Source: JAFGJQ01 sp964586145 (GTDB lineage Bacteria; Planctomycetota; Phycisphaerae; UBA1845). Taken from it: a stretch of DNA of 29,288 nt. Shown here piece by piece: positions 7,613 to 16,676 of this stretch. Below the pieces are notes generated by a model. It saw only the letters and a list, made by a program, of their open reading frames with translations, did not search any database and was not told where the DNA came from. The stretch spans positions 1 to 29,288 of the forward strand of contig CAZPHH010000063.1 of assembly GCA_964586145.1 (NCBI GenBank), in the 5' to 3' direction. A program made the position numbers and the translations under genes. Positions within the stretch are counted from its first letter, which is position 1. Every line of letters begins with the position of its first letter.

Positions 7613-8226
7613 GCTCCGCTCCCCTCCGCGAGTCGATCCGCCCAGCGTGTGTTCAGCCCGTGCGGCACCGACACGAGATCCAGCAGCCGACCGACCACAA
7701 AGTCAACCAGGTCTTCCACCCGCTGCGGCCGCATGTAGAACCCCGGCGCGGCCGGGCAGATGACGGCGCCCGCCCGGCTGAGCTTCAGCGCGTTTTCCAG
7801 GTCGATGGCGCTCCAGGGCATTTCCCGGGGAACAAGAATGAGTCGCCGGCGTTCCTTCAGGGTGACCGCAGCGGCTCGTGTCAGCAAGTTGTCACTCACC
7901 CCGGATGCGATCGCGCCCAGCGTGCGCATGCTGGCCGGACAGACGATCATACCGGATGTCAGAAACGATCCGCTGGCCGGCGGCGCCGCCAGGTTCGAAT
8001 GAGGATGCAGGGTCACGCCGTCGGTCGCTCGGGCCAGAAAGGCCTCCAGCGAGAAGTGCGGCAGCGCCAATTCGTCGGCCGCCACCTGCCGACCGAACGG
8101 TGAGACCACCAGGTGGACGTGCATGCCGCCGTCCACCAGGCAATGCATAAGGCGACGGGCATACGCCGACCCGCTGGCGCCGGTGACACCCACCACAATG
8201 TCTCGAATCGGCTGTGGCCCTGCCAT
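7609..8226 (-). CDS. ubiX: UbiX-like flavin prenyltransferase
   Basis: A 205-residue flavoprotein that prenylates FMN to make the cofactor of UbiD-type decarboxylases; in the futalosine menaquinone pathway the counterpart is MqnM. It has the Rossmann-like GVTGASGSAYARRL near residues 13-26, PASMRTLGAIASGVSDNLLTRAA with the conserved helix, a VPREMPWSAIDLENALKL segment, and PAAPGFYMRPQRVEDLVDFVVGRLLD at the C terminus. ATG at 8226 follows GAGGG; an upstream in-frame extension is Arg/Ser/Gly-rich and not family-like. Its stop overlaps the ubiA start, and the TPR membrane protein ends 19 bases upstream. No UbiD/MqnL partner is present in the window, so that gene must lie elsewhere. Confidence 0.93.
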   Translation of the reverse strand: MAGPQPIRDIVVGVTGASGSAYARRLMHCLVDGGMHVHLVVSPFGRQVAADELALPHFSLEAFLARATDGVTLHPHSNLAAPPASGSFLTSGMIVCPASMRTLGAIASGVSDNLLTRAAAVTLKERRRLILVPREMPWSAIDLENALKLSRAGAVICPAAPGFYMRPQRVEDLVDFVVGRLLDLVSVPHGLNTRWADRLAEGSGA

Positions 8227-8245
8227 TGGCCGCCCTCGTGGCCCG

Positions 8246-10189
8246 TCATCCGGGCAGCCGGCGGAGGCGCTCGCCCGCCCGTCTTGCCCAGATGGACTCC
8301 TCAAGCTCCGTCACGATGCGCTGGAAGGCAGCCCGCGCCTCCGCCGGCCGCCCCGCTTCCTGGCAGGCCTCGCCAAGCCGGAACAGCGCCTCCGGCAAAG
8401 CGTCGCGAGCGTGCGGAGAATCCACGCAGGCTTCCAGTTTCTCGATGCGCCGCTGCACGTCCGGCTCCGACTTGGCGATCTCCAGCTCGAAGTTGTCCAG
8501 CAGTTGAGCATCCGGGTACCGCATCTTCAGGGCACGGAGGCTCTCGGCGTATCCGGCCTGCCGCGGGTCCAGTTGCAGAAAGCCAAGCGGCGGGTCACCC
8601 GGCTCGCGCACCTGCGGCCCGCACAGCGGTTCCATTCCATAGACCGGATCGCCGGCAGGTGGCGGCGCGTTGAACCGAAGGAGATTGCGAAACCGCGCCG
8701 CCTCGAAGACGGTGGCTTCCAGCGGGACACGCAGCGCCCGTGTCGCAGATCGCTTGGTGAATATCCCGCTGATGGTGCCCGGCGCCCGGGCCGGCTCCGT
8801 GGCCGACGGTTCCACCCGCTCCGCCAGCTCCGACAGCTCGTCGAGTCGGGCAAGGGCCTGCGCCACGTGGCACTCTCGGGCATCCAGTTGCGCCAACCGC
8901 AGCAAGGCCATCACGGACAGGGCCGTCGGCTTCTCCCGCTCCAGCCGGTAGAGCTTCTCCCAGGGGTGCCCCGACGACGGATGCGGAAACGTGTTGTAGA
9001 AGCGGACCACACGGTGCGCACGAAAGGCGGGCAGGTCCACGCGTGCGTCGGTCGCCAGGGCTTTGATGTACAGGGCGTTCGACGCGTACCGGCTTTCGGG
9101 GTAATGGTGAAGGAAGTGGTCGCACGCCCGAATCGCACCCAGGCGATACAGGGCGACCATGTTCTCGCGATCGTCCGTCACCTCCAGCTCAAGCTGCCAC
9201 GCCAGGTCTTCCTGGGCCTCCAGCGCCTCCTTCAGCGGCACGGGGCCGTCGTGCGTCTTTCTCCGGCGTGCGATGGCCGCTTCAAACTCCTTCGTCACGT
9301 CCTGGTCGGCAAAATAGGACGAATTGGGCCCGTATCGATGCTCCAGCAGCCGGTACTGCAGCTCGTCCCGACCCACGTGGAACTCAAACAGCAGCACGGG
9401 CAGGGCAAACATCGCCGCCATGAGCGGCGCGATCGCGCCCGGCCGGTAGTTCACCGCTCGGGCGATCGCCAGCACCACACCGCACACCACGCACGACGCG
9501 ATAATCGCCAGCACCCACGGCACGAAGAACATGATCCGGTCCGAGGGGCTCGCCAGCTCCTGCACCGCCACCGGCGACTGCCGCGACGCCGAGAAGAAGT
9601 AGATCACCACCAGCAGCAACCCCAGCATGGCCGAGGCGTATCGAAACGAAAAGCGAAACGGCCGAACCGACGCCAGCAGGCACGAGCCGGCCACCGTCAG
9701 CGCGAGCCAGGGCATCATGGCGATGAACGCGATGACCAGCAGAAACGGAATGCTGCATGAAAAGCGGTACAGAATGGCCACCAGAATCGGAATGGACACC
9801 AGGGCCGCCAGCAGCAACCCCAGCACCACCATCTGCAAAGGGACGTCGTAAATGCTGATGGGAAACAGCAGCAGGTCGCTCAAGCTGACCCGATCGTCAC
9901 CGGCCGGCTGAAACGTCCGCCAGAACTCCGCCCAGTAGTGGGCCATGCGCGGCGCGAAGAGCATTCCGCTGCGCAGCCAGAACGCAAACACGCCCAGCCC
10001 GGCGAACAGCAGCACGTTCAGAACCAGCAGAACAATGGCCCGCACCCGGTACTTGGATCCGGGGCGCGACCAGACGTCCCAGATCGTCGGGGGTTCCGCC
10101 TCTTCCGCCGACGTGTCCGCCGCGCGGGCAACGACCGGAGCGGGGGCCGCCGCCGGCCGGGACCGTCTGTTTCGCGATCGCTCAGCCAT
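8246..10189 (-). CDS. Polytopic membrane protein with C-terminal TPR-like repeats, unknown function
   Basis: A 647-residue protein that I do not recognise as a named family. Order of parts: a charged, Ala/Pro-rich cytoplasmic N terminus (1-48); a transmembrane helix at 51-72; a loop of about 45 residues; a bundle of five hydrophobic helices at about 117-141, 146-175, 185-200, 219-243 and 251-270; then about 375 soluble residues dominated by amphipathic helices. A clear TPR-like unit lies near the C terminus (ALFRLGEACQEAGRPAEARA). ATG at 10189 is preferred over an earlier start because AGGGAGG lies just before it. It overlaps the end of menG by 8 bases and is followed by ubiX after 19 bases. 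That placement suggests a membrane scaffold or assembly factor for quinone synthesis or respiration, but this is inference. Confidence 0.75.
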   Translation of the reverse strand: MAERSRNRRSRPAAAPAPVVARAADTSAEEAEPPTIWDVWSRPGSKYRVRAIVLLVLNVLLFAGLGVFAFWLRSGMLFAPRMAHYWAEFWRTFQPAGDDRVSLSDLLLFPISIYDVPLQMVVLGLLLAALVSIPILVAILYRFSCSIPFLLVIAFIAMMPWLALTVAGSCLLASVRPFRFSFRYASAMLGLLLVVIYFFSASRQSPVAVQELASPSDRIMFFVPWVLAIIASCVVCGVVLAIARAVNYRPGAIAPLMAAMFALPVLLFEFHVGRDELQYRLLEHRYGPNSSYFADQDVTKEFEAAIARRRKTHDGPVPLKEALEAQEDLAWQLELEVTDDRENMVALYRLGAIRACDHFLHHYPESRYASNALYIKALATDARVDLPAFRAHRVVRFYNTFPHPSSGHPWEKLYRLEREKPTALSVMALLRLAQLDARECHVAQALARLDELSELAERVEPSATEPARAPGTISGIFTKRSATRALRVPLEATVFEAARFRNLLRFNAPPPAGDPVYGMEPLCGPQVREPGDPPLGFLQLDPRQAGYAESLRALKMRYPDAQLLDNFELEIAKSEPDVQRRIEKLEACVDSPHARDALPEALFRLGEACQEAGRPAEARAAFQRIVTELEESIWARRAGERLRRLPG

Positions 10190-10943
10190 GGTCCTCCCTG
10201 ACCGCAACGTACACGGTCACGACGCCGAATGTCAGCGACCGGCGCCGCACCCGGGCAAAGCCCGCGTTGTGCAGGCGCCGCGTCAGTTCCGTTGCGTCCA
10301 CAAAGGATACCACCGATTCCGGAAGATAGCGATAGGCCCCGTCCCGATCACCACTGAGCCATGTCGCACCCGCCGGCATGATCCGCCGGGCATAGAATTC
10401 GTACAGGGCGCGGACCCATGGATGTCCGGGACGCGTGAACTCCAGGATCACCGCGCGCCCGCCTGGCGACAAAACGCGCCGGAACTCCCGCAATCCGTCA
10501 TCCAGTGCCTGAAAGTTTCGAACGCCGAAGGCGCAACCAACAATCGTAAAGGAGCCGTCGGCAAAGGGCAGGCGCAACGCGTCGCACTCACACCAACTCG
10601 CGTCCGCCGGACCGCGACCCGCCGCCCGCTCCAGCATGGGCCGGGCGAAGTCGCAACCGACAAGCATCCGCGGCCTCGGCGACCCGGCCGCAAACGCCCG
10701 CAGCAGGTCCCCCGTTCCGCAGGCCGCGTCCAGCACCCGGTCGTCCGGCCGCACGCGCGCCAGGCGGACCGCCTGTTGACGCCAGTACGCGTCCCGACCC
10801 GCGCTGAACCACCGGTTCACCCGCTCGTACGTCGGCGCAATCGCACCGAACATCCGGCGCACTCGATCCGCCTTGTCCGGCTGCGTGTGCGGTGAGCGAA
10901 GGGCGTCGTCATTCCAGAGCGTGCGGTTTGCGTGACGGTCCAT
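10182..10943 (-). CDS. menG: MenG/UbiE demethylmenaquinone methyltransferase
   Basis: A 253-residue SAM-dependent methyltransferase for the last step of menaquinone synthesis, C-methylation of demethylmenaquinone. Motif I is LDAACGTGDL at 71-80, the acidic post-I residue lies in VGCDFA, motif II is the DGSFTIVGCAFGVRNF region at 129-144 with the family's GxRNF, and YRYLPESV at 205-211 is the UbiE signature. The N-terminal MFGAIAPTYERVNRWFS matches the family's opening helix. ATG at 10943 is chosen; a TTG four codons upstream is also possible and neither has a strong Shine-Dalgarno sequence. It lies 28 bases after the DJ-1/PfpI gene and overlaps the next gene by 8 bases. Confidence 0.93.
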   Translation of the reverse strand: MDRHANRTLWNDDALRSPHTQPDKADRVRRMFGAIAPTYERVNRWFSAGRDAYWRQQAVRLARVRPDDRVLDAACGTGDLLRAFAAGSPRPRMLVGCDFARPMLERAAGRGPADASWCECDALRLPFADGSFTIVGCAFGVRNFQALDDGLREFRRVLSPGGRAVILEFTRPGHPWVRALYEFYARRIMPAGATWLSGDRDGAYRYLPESVVSFVDATELTRRLHNAGFARVRRRSLTFGVVTVYVAVREDHG

Positions 10944-10971
10944 GTGCGGGCCCAATTCAGGCCGCCGGGGG

Positions 10972-11559
10972 CTACAGTTCGACTCGGGCGCCCAGAAGCC
11001 GCAGAAACTCCCGCAGCAGGGCCGGATGGGCCGGCCAGGCCGGGGCGGTCACCAGGTTCCCGTCCACGTGGGCGTTCGCGTAGTCCCGGTCGTTCTTGAT
11101 CCACGTTGCGCCCGCCTGTTCCACCTCGGGCCGGACCGCCGGATAGCACGCGCACTCCCGTCCCTGCAGCACGCCCGCCGCCGCCAGCAACTGCGGACCG
11201 TGGCACGGCGCCGCAATCGGCTTGCCCGCCTCCGCAAAGTGCCGAACCACCCGGATCACGGCTTCGTCCAGCCGGAGGTACTCCGGGGCCCGGCCCCCCG
11301 GGATCACCAGCCCCAGGTAATGCGTCGGGTCGATGGCGTGGAAGTCCGCATTGAGGACGAACTGGTGCCCCGGCTTCTCCGTGTACGTCTGGTCGCCCTC
11401 GAAATCGTGAATGGCGGTCTTGACCGTCTGGCCCGTCTTCTTGCCCGGACAGACGGCATGCACCACGTACCCCAGCATCGCGAGCGCCTGGAACGGCACC
11501 ATCGCTTCGTAGTCCTCCACGAAATCCCCCACCAGCATCAAAATGCGCTTTCCGTGCAT
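10972..11559 (-). CDS. DJ-1/PfpI family protein
   Basis: A 195-residue member of the DJ-1/PfpI superfamily, whose members act as glyoxalases, deglycases, chaperones or peptidases. The nucleophile elbow is APCHGPQLL with C119-H120, and the conserved N-terminal Glu is E15 in VEDYEAM. The IPGGRAPEYLR loop at 87-96 is characteristic of the PfpI branch. ATG at 11559 follows GGAGGT at normal spacing; an in-frame extension of 25 codons upstream is not conserved-looking. It is the first gene of the minus-strand menaquinone cluster, 28 bases before menG. The link between the two functions is not obvious; protection against reactive carbonyls is one possibility. Confidence 0.9.
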   Translation of the reverse strand: MHGKRILMLVGDFVEDYEAMVPFQALAMLGYVVHAVCPGKKTGQTVKTAIHDFEGDQTYTEKPGHQFVLNADFHAIDPTHYLGLVIPGGRAPEYLRLDEAVIRVVRHFAEAGKPIAAPCHGPQLLAAAGVLQGRECACYPAVRPEVEQAGATWIKNDRDYANAHVDGNLVTAPAWPAHPALLREFLRLLGARVEL

Positions 11560-11660
11560 GGTCGGACCTCCGGAATCGGGACACTCAACGGCCTGCTCCG
11601 GCGGATTGTCCCGCAAACCGTCGCCTTCGTCCACCCGGCCGGGGCGCCGACCGGCCGAGC

Positions 11661-11688
11661 TTGATCTGCGCTGCGTTTGCCCGACAAT
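11661..11688 (+). promoter_or_regulatory. Candidate promoter of the GH38-CE7 operon
   Basis: TTGATC at 11661-11666 is followed after 16 bases by GACAAT at 11683-11688, each 4 of 6 to consensus. A start near 11695 would give a leader of about 48 bases before the ATG at 11743. A TAGAAT at 11735-11740 lies too close to the ATG and lacks a -35 partner, so it was not chosen. Confidence 0.3.
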
Positions 11689-11742
11689 GGCCCTGCGTTT
11701 GGACGGGATTGCCGCAATCTCTGAGTCGCGAGGTGTAGAATC

Positions 11743-14700
11743 ATGTCACTGTCTGCCGTCACCCGATGGGTACTCATCGCCGGCGTTGTACTGTCCATGA
11801 TCGCTCAGGCCGCGGAAGACCCCCCTCCCCCCGCGGAGGAAACGCCGGAGAGAACGCTCTACGTCACCGCCACCGCCCACCTCGACACCCAGTGGCTCTG
11901 GACGATCCAGGACACCATCAACAAATACGTGCCGGACACATTGCGGGGGAACTTCGAGTTGTTCGAGGCATTCCCGAACTACCAGTTCAGCTTCGAGGGC
12001 GCGTACCGGTACATGCTGGCCCGGGAGTACTACCCCGACGAGTACGCGCGGCTCAGGGAGTACGTCGCGAAGGGACGCTGGCACGTGTGCGGCAGCGCCG
12101 TGGACGCCTGCGACGTCAACATCCCCTCGCCCGAATCGCTGATCCGGCAGACGCTCTACGGAAACGAGTTCTTCCGGAAGGAGTTCGGCAAGACAAGCTG
12201 CGACATCTTCCTGCCCGACTGCTTCGGATTCGGATACGCCCTGCCCTCCGTCGCCGCACACTGCGGACTCAAGGGATTCTCCACGCAGAAGCTGACCTGG
12301 GGCTCGTCCGTCGGCATCCCGTTCGACATCGGCGTGTGGGAAGGCGTCGACGGCAATTCGGTCGTCGCCGCGCTGAACCCCGGTGCATACGCACGCGGCA
12401 TCCGGACAGACCTCAACCGGGATGAACAGTGGCTCAAGACGATCGACCACCAGGGCGAAACCTCCGGCCTGTACGCCGGCTTCATGTACTTCGGAGTGGG
12501 TGACGTTGGCGGCGCGCCCGACGCCGCGTCCGTGGAACGGCTGGAAAAGGCCATCGCCGCGGGCGGCCCCATCCGCGTTCGCAGCACCGCGGCCGACCAG
12601 CTCTTCCGCGACCTGACGCCCGAACAGATCGCCAGGCTCCCCCGCCACAACGGCGAGCTGCTGATGACCCGACACGGCATCGGCTGCTACACGTCCCAGG
12701 CCGTCATGAAGCGATGGAACCGAAAGAACGAACTGCTCGCCGCCGCCGCCGAGCCGGCCGCCGTCGCCGCCGCCTGGCTCCAGGCCGCCCCCTACCCCCG
12801 CGAAAAGCTGACCGAAGCCTGGATCCGCTTCCTCTGGCACCAGTTCCACGACGACCTCACCGGCACCAGCATTCCCCAGGCCTACACCTACTCCTGGAAC
12901 GACGAACTCATCTCGCTGAACCAGTTCGCCGCCGTCCTGACGGGTTCCGTCGGGGCCGTCGCCAAAGGGCTGAACACGAAGGTGAATGGAATCCCCCTGG
13001 TCGTCATGAACCCCCTGTCCATCCAGCGGGAAGACCTCGTCGAGGCCACCATCCGTTTCCCGGGCGACGCCCCCGCCGGCCTTCAGGTACATGGACCCGG
13101 CGGCGACAAGGTGCCCACCCAGGTCCTCTGGACGCACGGACCCGAGGCGCACATTCTCTTCGTGGCCGCCGCGCCGCCGATGGGACTGGCCGTCTACGAC
13201 GTTCGCGCCACGCAGACCTCCACCGCAGCCGCCTCCGCACTGCGCGCAAGTGAACGCGAGTTGGAGAACCAGCGGTATCGGGTGCAGATCAATGAACAAG
13301 GCGACGTGTCGAGCATCTTCGACAAGAAGGTCAGGCGAGAGCTGCTGCGCGAGCCCATCCGTCTTGCCCTGTTCAAGAACGAGCCCGAACAGTGGCCGGA
13401 GTGGGAGATCGCCTACAAAGACATCACCGCAGACCCCGTCACGCACTTCGGCGGCCCGGCTCAGGTCCGCGTCGTGGAGCACGGCCCCGTCCGCGTCGCC
13501 CTGGAGGTCTCTCGGTCGGCCGAGGGCAGCGCCTGCACGCAGCGCATTCGCCTGGCCGCCGGCGACGCCGGACGATACGTCGAGTTTGACACGGGGATCG
13601 ACTGGCGGACCCGACGCCGCCTGCTCAAGGCCGTCTTCCCGCTGGCCGTCGCCAACGAGAAGGCCACGTATGACCTCGGATTCGGCGTGGTCCAGCGCGG
13701 GACCAACACGGAAACCCTCTACGAAGTCCCCGCCCAGCAATGGGCCGACCTGACGGACGCCCGCGGTGACTACGGCATCGCCATCCTCAACGACGGCAAG
13801 TACGGCTGGGACAAACCGGCTGACCATGTGCTCCGCCTGACCCTCATCCACAGCCCCAACGACATTCTCAAGGAGATGGGCTGGCATCGGTTTACGTACG
13901 CCGTCTGCGGCCACGAAAAAGACTGGCGTGCCGGCGGCGCCGAAGCCGTCGCCTGGCAGGCGGCCCGGATGAATCAGCCGCTCCGGGCCTTCCAGGTGGA
14001 TGCGCACCCCGGTCCCCTCGCTCGCAGGTTCTCGCTGGCCCGTCTGGACTCCTCGCAGGTCATGATTCGCGCGATCAAAAAGGCCCAGACCGGCGAAGAT
14101 GTCGTCGTCCGTCTGCATGAGTTGAGCGGCCACCCGGCTCAGGACGTCACGCTGGCCATGTCTGCACACATCACGGCAGCGCGCGAACTGAACGGCGCAG
14201 AAGAGCCGATGCAAATGTTGCCCGTGTCCGACGGACGCCTCAGCCTGTCCTTCAAGCCGTACCAGGCGCGGACGATCGCGGTGACACTGGCCCCGCCGCC
14301 GATCCCCCTGAAGGCGCCGACGGCCGTCCCGCTGCCCCTGCCGTACGATGTGGACGTGGTGAGCACCGACGCAAACCGGGCCGACGGCGACTTCGACGAC
14401 CAGGGCCGTTCGCTGCCCGCGGAGTTGCTGCCCAGGCAACTGAACGTCGAAGGCATCCCCTTCCAGTTCGGACCGACCGGCCCCGGTGAAAAGAACGCCG
14501 TGGCCTGCAACGGCCAGTCCATCCGGCTGCCCGACGGATCGTTCAACCGGCTGTACCTGTTGGCCGCAGCAGTTGGCGGCGATGCGACCGCCGTGCTTTC
14601 CACCCGCAGCGCGGCAACCCTGTTCGGCGTGCAGGAGTGGACCGGCTTCATCGGCCAATGGAACAGCTTGGTGGACGACGGCACGGTGAACCTCCGCGAG

Positions 14701-15660
14701 GAACCGCAACCGCCCTTCGTGAAGACCGATCCGGTCGCGTGGGTCGGCACCCATCGCCACTGCCGCGAGGCCGGAAACGAGGCCCACGTACACTGCTACC
14801 TCTTCAAGTACGCCATCGACCTCCCGGCAGACGCCCGGACGGTCACGCTGCCGCGCAACCCACGCATCCGCGTTCTGGCCGCGACGGCCGCCCGAGACAC
14901 GCACGATTCCGCCCGGCCCGTCCAGCCGCTCTACGACACCCTGCCCCTGGTGCGCATCGAGCCCCGCGGCCGGATGACCACGGACCCGGTGGCCGTGCGG
15001 TTCCAACCCGCCGCGCCCGACATGGCCGTCCACTACACGCTGGACGGCACTGTTCCGGACGTGTCGTCCCCCCGCTACACGGAACCGATCTCCATCGGCG
15101 AAACCACACTCGTTCGCGCCCGGGCCGCCCGCGCCGGCGTTCTGGCCGCCGAAGTCAGCAGCGCCCAATACACATTCCTGAAGCCGATGGCGGCCGTCGA
15201 CCCCGGCCCCGTTGAAGGCGGGCTGACCTACGAGTACTTCGAGGGCCGATGGGGGCGCACCCGCGAAATGGAATCGCTGGGACCCGTCGCCCGCGGCACG
15301 ACCGAAGCCATCACCGACGGCCCCAGGAAGCGCGAGAATCAGTTCGGCTTCCGTTTCTCCGGCTACATCCAGGTCCCGCGCGACGGGCTTTACACATTCA
15401 CGACCCGCACCGACGACGGAAGCACGCTTTTCATCGGAGACAAGCAGGTCGTGGACAACGACGGCCTGCATGGAACACGCGACGCCGCCGGCAGCGTCGC
15501 CCTCAAGGCCGGCTACCATCCGATCACCGTCTGGTACTTCGAGGCCGGCGGCGACAAGGAACTCCGCGTATTCTACGAGGGCCCGGACATCGCGCGGCAG
15601 GAGATTCCAGCCGCCGTCTTGTTCCACAAGGCCGAACATCAGGACCCGCCCCGCGAATGA
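11743..15660 (+). CDS. Secreted GH38 alpha-mannosidase-like enzyme with CHB_HEX_C-like and PA14 domains
   Basis: A 1305-residue exported glycosidase. A signal peptide (1-23, ending AQA) precedes the GH38 catalytic domain. Zinc ligands H46 and D48 are in HLDTQWLW, and the nucleophile is D159 in LPDCFGFGYALP. The three-helix middle domain holds WHQFHDD (366-371), followed by the GH38 beta-sandwich domains to about residue 850. An NPCBM-like beta-rich region spans roughly 867-1048. A chitobiase/hexosaminidase-like C-terminal repeat (HYTLDGTVPD) lies at about 1071-1145, and a PA14 module with TTRTDDGSTLFIGD at about 1156-1300. The last two probably bind sugars. ATG at 11743 follows GAGGTG. It is 25 bases from a CE7 esterase gene, which suggests joint breakdown of an acetylated, mannose-containing glycan. 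Exact linkage specificity is unknown. Confidence 0.9.
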   Translation: MSLSAVTRWVLIAGVVLSMIAQAAEDPPPPAEETPERTLYVTATAHLDTQWLWTIQDTINKYVPDTLRGNFELFEAFPNYQFSFEGAYRYMLAREYYPDEYARLREYVAKGRWHVCGSAVDACDVNIPSPESLIRQTLYGNEFFRKEFGKTSCDIFLPDCFGFGYALPSVAAHCGLKGFSTQKLTWGSSVGIPFDIGVWEGVDGNSVVAALNPGAYARGIRTDLNRDEQWLKTIDHQGETSGLYAGFMYFGVGDVGGAPDAASVERLEKAIAAGGPIRVRSTAADQLFRDLTPEQIARLPRHNGELLMTRHGIGCYTSQAVMKRWNRKNELLAAAAEPAAVAAAWLQAAPYPREKLTEAWIRFLWHQFHDDLTGTSIPQAYTYSWNDELISLNQFAAVLTGSVGAVAKGLNTKVNGIPLVVMNPLSIQREDLVEATIRFPGDAPAGLQVHGPGGDKVPTQVLWTHGPEAHILFVAAAPPMGLAVYDVRATQTSTAAASALRASERELENQRYRVQINEQGDVSSIFDKKVRRELLREPIRLALFKNEPEQWPEWEIAYKDITADPVTHFGGPAQVRVVEHGPVRVALEVSRSAEGSACTQRIRLAAGDAGRYVEFDTGIDWRTRRRLLKAVFPLAVANEKATYDLGFGVVQRGTNTETLYEVPAQQWADLTDARGDYGIAILNDGKYGWDKPADHVLRLTLIHSPNDILKEMGWHRFTYAVCGHEKDWRAGGAEAVAWQAARMNQPLRAFQVDAHPGPLARRFSLARLDSSQVMIRAIKKAQTGEDVVVRLHELSGHPAQDVTLAMSAHITAARELNGAEEPMQMLPVSDGRLSLSFKPYQARTIAVTLAPPPIPLKAPTAVPLPLPYDVDVVSTDANRADGDFDDQGRSLPAELLPRQLNVEGIPFQFGPTGPGEKNAVACNGQSIRLPDGSFNRLYLLAAAVGGDATAVLSTRSAATLFGVQEWTGFIGQWNSLVDDGTVNLREEPQPPFVKTDPVAWVGTHRHCREAGNEAHVHCYLFKYAIDLPADARTVTLPRNPRIRVLAATAARDTHDSARPVQPLYDTLPLVRIEPRGRMTTDPVAVRFQPAAPDMAVHYTLDGTVPDVSSPRYTEPISIGETTLVRARAARAGVLAAEVSSAQYTFLKPMAAVDPGPVEGGLTYEYFEGRWGRTREMESLGPVARGTTEAITDGPRKRENQFGFRFSGYIQVPRDGLYTFTTRTDDGSTLFIGDKQVVDNDGLHGTRDAAGSVALKAGYHPITVWYFEAGGDKELRVFYEGPDIARQEIPAAVLFHKAEHQDPPRE

Positions 15661-15685
15661 CAAACAACGCAGGCGAGCATCGACC

Positions 15686-16660
15686 ATGGCCCAGTTTGAT
15701 CTGCCGATCGAGGAATTGCGCACTTACCTTCCGGAAGACTCGGAACCCGCCGACTTCGACGCATTCTGGACACGGACACTCCAGGAAACCCGCTCGCACA
15801 ATCTCAACGCGCGGTTCCAGCGCATCGACGACCCGACGCATCAACTCGTCAACGTCTACGACCTCACCTTCGCCGGCTTCGCCGGCCACCCCGTCCGCGG
15901 CTGGTTTCTCGAACCGGCCGGCAACACCGGCCGACTCCCCTGCCTCGTGCAGTTCGTCGGATACGGCGGTGGGCGATCTCTGCCGCTGGACCACCTCGCC
16001 GCGCCGGTGGCCGGCTTCGCCCTGCTCGTCATGGACACCCGCGGCCAGGGCGCCGGATGGTCGCCGGGCGTCACGCCCGATCCGGCCGGCAGCGGTCCGC
16101 ACGCGCCCGGCTTCATGACGGCCGGCATCGAGTCGCCGGATGACTACTACTATCGGCGTGTCTATGCCGACGCCGTGCGTGCGGTGGAGGCGGCGGCCGG
16201 ACATCCGCACGTAGATCCCGATCGCGTCGGAGTCATGGGCGGCAGCCAGGGCGGCGGCATTGCCGTGGCGGTGGCGGGGCTGCTGGGCGAGGCCGTGAAG
16301 TTGGCCCTGCCCGACGTCCCGTTCCTGTGCGACTTTCGCCGGGCGCTGCGCATCACCGACGCGCAGCCGTACGCGGAAATCACCAGGTACCTGAGCTGTC
16401 ACCGCGATCGAGTGGACGCAGTCTTCCGCACGCTTGCGTATTTCGACGGCGTGAACTTCGCCCCGCGCATCACCGCCCGCTGCCTCTTCTCCGTCGGCCT
16501 GATGGACCAGACCTGCCCGCCCAGCACGGTCTACGGCGCCTACAACCGCATCCGCGCCGAAAAGGAAATCCGCATCTACCCCTACAACCAACACGAAGGC
16601 GGCGGCGTCCTCCACGCAGCCGAACGCCTCCGCTTCGCCATCCACCATCTGTCTTCGTAG
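15686..16660 (+). CDS. CE7 acetyl esterase (acetylxylan esterase / cephalosporin-C deacetylase family)
   Basis: A 324-residue alpha/beta hydrolase of carbohydrate esterase family 7, which removes acetyl groups from oligosaccharides. The catalytic triad is S187 in GGSQGG, D274 in GLMDQTCPPST and H303 in NQHEGG, positions expected for a protein of this size. The family's RGQ motif is present as DTRGQG (117-122), near FVGYGGG. There is no signal peptide, so it probably acts in the cytoplasm on imported oligosaccharides, after the secreted GH38 enzyme has worked. ATG at 15686 is 25 bases after the GH38 stop, so the two are likely co-transcribed; the ribosome binding site is weak. The following region is repeat DNA and an insertion sequence. 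Confidence 0.94.
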   Translation: MAQFDLPIEELRTYLPEDSEPADFDAFWTRTLQETRSHNLNARFQRIDDPTHQLVNVYDLTFAGFAGHPVRGWFLEPAGNTGRLPCLVQFVGYGGGRSLPLDHLAAPVAGFALLVMDTRGQGAGWSPGVTPDPAGSGPHAPGFMTAGIESPDDYYYRRVYADAVRAVEAAAGHPHVDPDRVGVMGGSQGGGIAVAVAGLLGEAVKLALPDVPFLCDFRRALRITDAQPYAEITRYLSCHRDRVDAVFRTLAYFDGVNFAPRITARCLFSVGLMDQTCPPSTVYGAYNRIRAEKEIRIYPYNQHEGGGVLHAAERLRFAIHHLSS

Positions 16661-16676
16661 TCCCCCCATCCCCTCT

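Noticed and set aside
11735..11740. TAGAAT next to the GH38 start as a promoter
   Set aside because: It lies one base before the ATG, so transcription would begin inside the gene and remove the signal peptide start; no -35 sits at the right distance. The GAGGTG ribosome binding site overlaps it instead.
11746..15723. A 1325-codon open frame antisense to the GH38 gene
   Set aside because: It shadows codon positions of the GH38 gene. The product is Gly/Val/Asp/Arg-rich with no domain, whereas the plus strand has a signal peptide, active-site motifs and binding modules.
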